In this document: piece by piece, positions 61,482 through 64,000 of the stretch | Layout of the letters: each line of letters starts with the position of its first letter | Numbering within the stretch: the first letter of the stretch is position 1 | NCBI RefSeq assembly: GCF_014109725.1 | Contig: NZ_CP058554.1 | Span: forward strand, 4,712,001 to 4,776,000 | Origin: Comamonas piscis | Lineage (GTDB): Bacteria > Pseudomonadota > Gammaproteobacteria > Burkholderiales > Burkholderiaceae_C | Length of the DNA: 64,000 nt | Reading direction: 5' to 3' | The notes under the pieces: model-generated | What the model was told of the DNA's origin: nothing | Database searches by the model: none | Seen by the model: the letters and a program-made list of their open reading frames with translations, nothing else | Program-made: the position numbers and the translations under genes

Positions 61482-63515
61482 TCAGACGCCGATCGGGCCG
61501 CCGTCCGCCTTCTGGATCACCACGGTCGAGGAGCGTGGGCGCACCTTGCTATCGGGCGTGCGGGTGGCATCGGCCGTGCCATAGGCGGGCCAGTTCACCG
61601 GGTGCTGGATGTTGAGGAAGATGCTGGTGTGGTCAGGGGTATAGGCAAAGCCGGTGATCTCGGCCTCGTTCGGGCCGACAAAGAAGCGGCGCAGCTCGGC
61701 CTGGTTGCCGGCATTGATGACCGGGCCGGTGCCCTTGGCATCCTTCAAGGCGCCAGGCACCACGGCCAGCATCTGGTCGTTGGTGGCTTTGGCAACGGCG
61801 TTGTTGCGGCCACCATCGATGCCGTTGTCGGTTTGGATCCACAGAATGCCGCGGTCATCGAAAGCAATGCCATCGGGGCTGGCGAGCTGGTTCAGCTCGG
61901 TCAGGCCCGAGCGGTTGGTGTCAGCGTTGGAGGCGGCATCCGAGCCAAAGACAAAGATGTCCCAACGGAAGGTGTTGGCACCGGCATCGTCGTGCCAGCG
62001 GACGATATGGCCGTTGACGTTGTTCAGGCGCGGGTTGGCTGCATTGGTGCCACGCTCGGCATTGCGGCTGGTGTTGTTGGTCAAGGTCAGGTAGACATCG
62101 CCATTGCTGGGGTGCACAGCGGTCCACTCAGGGCGGTCCATCGGCGTGGCACCCACAAAGTCTGCTGCGCCACGGGTGTTGATCAGGATCGCATCGATAT
62201 TTCCAAAGGCCTCGCCCAGGCTGCGGCCGTCCTTGCCCTTGGTGGCGGGGGTCAGCGCCAGCCATTCGCCCTTGCCTTCGGCATCAAAGCGCGCCACGTA
62301 CAAGGTGCCCTTGTCCAGGTACTTGTTGCCCACGGCGATGCGGTCGCTGCGCGCGGCATCCTTGGGGTCCCACAGCGCTTCGGACACAAAGCGGTAGATG
62401 TACTCAAAGCGGGAATCATCGCCGCTGTAGAAGGCCAGTGGCTTGCCCGCGACCGGGATGCCGTAGGCAGCGCCCTCGTGGGCAAAGCGGCCCATGGCGG
62501 TGCGCTTGGTCGCCGTGCTGCTGGGGTCGTAGGGGTCGATCTCGACCAGGTAGCCAAAGCCGTTGACCTCGTTGCGCCAGTCCTGCAGGCCATCGGCGCC
62601 AGTGGCGGTGATGTTGAAGCGGGCAAATTCACCTTGCTGCTCGCTCGCATCGCCGGCGGCCGTTTCCCACTGGTAGCGGCCCAGCTTGGCCTGCACGCCC
62701 ACCCGCTTTTGCGCGGCGGTTTGCTCGCCGGTGTTGACAAAGCAGGCGGCCCAGTTTTCTTCGGCCGTGATGTACGTGCCCCAAGGGGTGGTGCCATTGC
62801 CGCAGTTGTTGTTGGTGCCGCGCACCTGGCTGCCCGTGGTGGAAAACGGCGTCTTGACCCAATCGGTTCCTGCGACCGGACCGGACAGGTTCATCGGCGT
62901 GGCCGAGGTGAAGCGGCGGTTGTAGCGCGAGTTCTGGATGATCTCCCACTTGCTGCCCTCCTTGCGAACATGCATCACAGCGACGCCATGGGCATTGACC
63001 TCTTTGCGCACTTCTTCTGCGGGGCGCTTGCCATCGACCGAGGTGGGGCCGTTCGGGTGCAAAGCCTTTTCGTCGATGTACTCGTGGTTGACGACCAGCA
63101 GGCCTTCGCTGGAGCTGCCGGCCAGCGGGAAGTAGTGCATGCCGTCATGGTGCATGCCGGTGGAGTGCAGCAGGTCTTGCGAGGTGTTGCGGCCTTCATT
63201 GCTCCAGGGTGCTGCCTGGTCGTTGAGCGGCGTGCCCCAGGCACCGATGACCGAGGCCACATAGCCTGCGGGCACCACGCAGGCATCCGTCATCGAATTG
63301 GGCAGCGAGGCAAAGCCCAGCTTGACGGCCTTGTCGTCATCGCCATCACTGCCGCCACCGCAGGCAGAGATGCTGGCACCGGCAAACAGCGCCAGGGCCG
63401 AGCCCAGGCTGCCGCGCATCACCAGACGGCGCGACATATTCGCTTCAAGAATGGTGCTGAAAGGGGTGTTGCCATCCGTGTTACGGACGACTTTGTCGGA
63501 AATGGATTTGCTCAT
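61482..63515 (-). CDS. phoX: PhoX-like alkaline phosphatase (DUF839)
   Basis: A 677-residue exported protein of the PhoX family, Ca/Fe-dependent phosphomonoesterases secreted by the Tat pathway. The twin-Arg signal MSRRLVMRGSLGSALALF near residue 27 is followed by ISACGGG, which could be a lipobox. Family motifs: NHEYIDEKALHP, TNNNCGNGTTPWGTYITAEENW, VNGFGYLVEIDPYDP, GRFAHEGAAYG, YSGDDSRFEYIYRFVS, RPEWTAVHPSNGDVYLTLTNN, and SPDGIAFDDRGILWIQTD near the C-terminus. It converges on the TTT receptor gene. Confidence 0.9.
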   Translation of the reverse strand: MSKSISDKVVRNTDGNTPFSTILEANMSRRLVMRGSLGSALALFAGASISACGGGSDGDDDKAVKLGFASLPNSMTDACVVPAGYVASVIGAWGTPLNDQAAPWSNEGRNTSQDLLHSTGMHHDGMHYFPLAGSSSEGLLVVNHEYIDEKALHPNGPTSVDGKRPAEEVRKEVNAHGVAVMHVRKEGSKWEIIQNSRYNRRFTSATPMNLSGPVAGTDWVKTPFSTTGSQVRGTNNNCGNGTTPWGTYITAEENWAACFVNTGEQTAAQKRVGVQAKLGRYQWETAAGDASEQQGEFARFNITATGADGLQDWRNEVNGFGYLVEIDPYDPSSTATKRTAMGRFAHEGAAYGIPVAGKPLAFYSGDDSRFEYIYRFVSEALWDPKDAARSDRIAVGNKYLDKGTLYVARFDAEGKGEWLALTPATKGKDGRSLGEAFGNIDAILINTRGAADFVGATPMDRPEWTAVHPSNGDVYLTLTNNTSRNAERGTNAANPRLNNVNGHIVRWHDDAGANTFRWDIFVFGSDAASNADTNRSGLTELNQLASPDGIAFDDRGILWIQTDNGIDGGRNNAVAKATNDQMLAVVPGALKDAKGTGPVINAGNQAELRRFFVGPNEAEITGFAYTPDHTSIFLNIQHPVNWPAYGTADATRTPDSKVRPRSSTVVIQKADGGPIGV

Positions 63516-63671
63516 CGCTTCGACTCTCCAGATTATTGAACCACCGTAGGGAAGGCCCAGTCTAGAAAGCAGCGATGCGATTTTTGTGAATCTCCGATGA
63601 CGTCACGCCTCTGTCATGGACGCGATAAGTTTGTGCGTTATAAGGCGCGCCACGCCCGCACAAACTGCGAA

Positions 63672-64000
63672 TCAATCCAAGCGGTAGCGGTGTTGCAAAG
63701 ACTGGTCCAGACCGAATTCGACCAGCAGCTGCTGCAGCCGCTCGGCCGCCGCGCGTTTTTTCTGGCCGGTGTATTTGGCGAGGATCAGCTCGTTCTTCAT
63801 GCTGTGCTCCCAGCCGACCAGCTCGGTCACAGTGACCTGGTAGCCCTGGCTTTCCAGGTAGAGGCAGCGCAGCACATTGGTGATCTGGCTGCCCATTTCG
63901 CGGGTGTGGATGGGGTGGCGCCACAGCTCGGCCAAGGGGGTGCGCGCGAGGTTCATAGCCTTGTTTTGGCGCAGACAGGCCGCCACCTCAGCTTGGCAGC
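63672..64000 (-). CDS. C-terminal part of an unidentified protein, possibly a methyltransferase
   Basis: The frame is open to the right edge, so the gene probably begins outside; at least 108 residues are seen. A start within the window is possible at the ATG at 63956 (MNLARTPLAELWRHP). The segment WEHSMKNELILAKYTG resembles the closing region of some SAM-dependent methyltransferases, where EHS.KN.L..A recurs, but no SAM-binding motif is visible in this part. I cannot name it with confidence. Confidence 0.5.
   Translation of the reverse strand, partial: CQAEVAACLRQNKAMNLARTPLAELWRHPIHTREMGSQITNVLRCLYLESQGYQVTVTELVGWEHSMKNELILAKYTGQKKRAAAERLQQLLVEFGLDQSLQHRYRLD

Overview
This window is a stretch of high-GC proteobacterial chromosome. 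Its gene content (mlaFEDACB, YadGH-type ABC, bolA and his in a row; short HisG; gltBD; an IclR-controlled beta-ketoadipate cluster; a Bug/TTT solute receptor) fits a betaproteobacterium, most likely Comamonadaceae (Comamonas/Delftia/Acidovorax-like). That placement is inference from gene order and protein character, not from a database match. I see no rRNA, tRNA or CRISPR array.

Layout. (1) 1-14546, minus strand: one continuous open frame running off the left edge. It is the first ~4,848 codons of a giant exported protein: signal peptide, Gly-rich N-terminal domain, DUF11-type Ig-like domains, three prealbumin-like repeats, then six near-identical ~489-residue units. (2) 15.2-26.3 kb, minus strand: histidine biosynthesis genes in transcription order hisG, hisD, hisC, hisB, hisH, hisA and hisF. 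The set is broken twice: a 3.4-kb block (PIN/RHH toxin-antitoxin, sirtuin, membrane glycosyltransferase) lies between hisD and hisC, and a GalE-like gene lacking the catalytic Lys lies between hisA and hisF. (3) 26.4-32.5 kb, minus: bolA, a two-gene ABC-2 exporter and the Mla phospholipid-transport operon. (4) 32.7-35.2 kb, minus: polar amino-acid ABC transporter. (5) 35.5-36.3 kb, plus: DUF3293 and a small ABM-domain monooxygenase. (6) 36.3-40.1 kb, minus: formaldehyde detoxification (frmR, class III ADH, S-formylglutathione hydrolase) with a DEAD-box helicase inside it. (7) 40.3-46.6 kb, minus: gltB-gltD. (8) 46.8-51.4 kb: a RAYT transposase, a secreted protein with an internal duplication, and a TonB-dependent siderophore receptor. 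(9) 51.8-61.4 kb: IclR regulator divergent from pcaI-pcaJ-pcaF-pcaD, cyclase-family hydrolase, YciI protein, SDR, short-chain fatty-acid transporter and a TTT-type binding protein. (10) 61.5-64 kb, minus: PhoX-like phosphatase and the end of an unidentified gene.

How it fits together. The his genes encode steps from PRPP to histidinol oxidation; hisI and hisE are not in the window. HisF and HisH, which form one enzyme, are in separate transcription units here. The pca block converts beta-ketoadipate enol-lactone to succinyl-CoA and acetyl-CoA, and a PcaR/PcaU-like 15-bp palindrome sits between the regulator and pcaI. An FrmR-type palindrome precedes frmR. The PIN/RHH pair carries two promoter palindromes, and an exact 15-bp copy of one occurs about 14 kb away before the amino-acid ABC receptor gene. 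The points most worth follow-up are that shared palindrome, the his genes lying downstream of the toxin-antitoxin promoter, the mosaic repeat array, and the Lys-less GalE-like protein.
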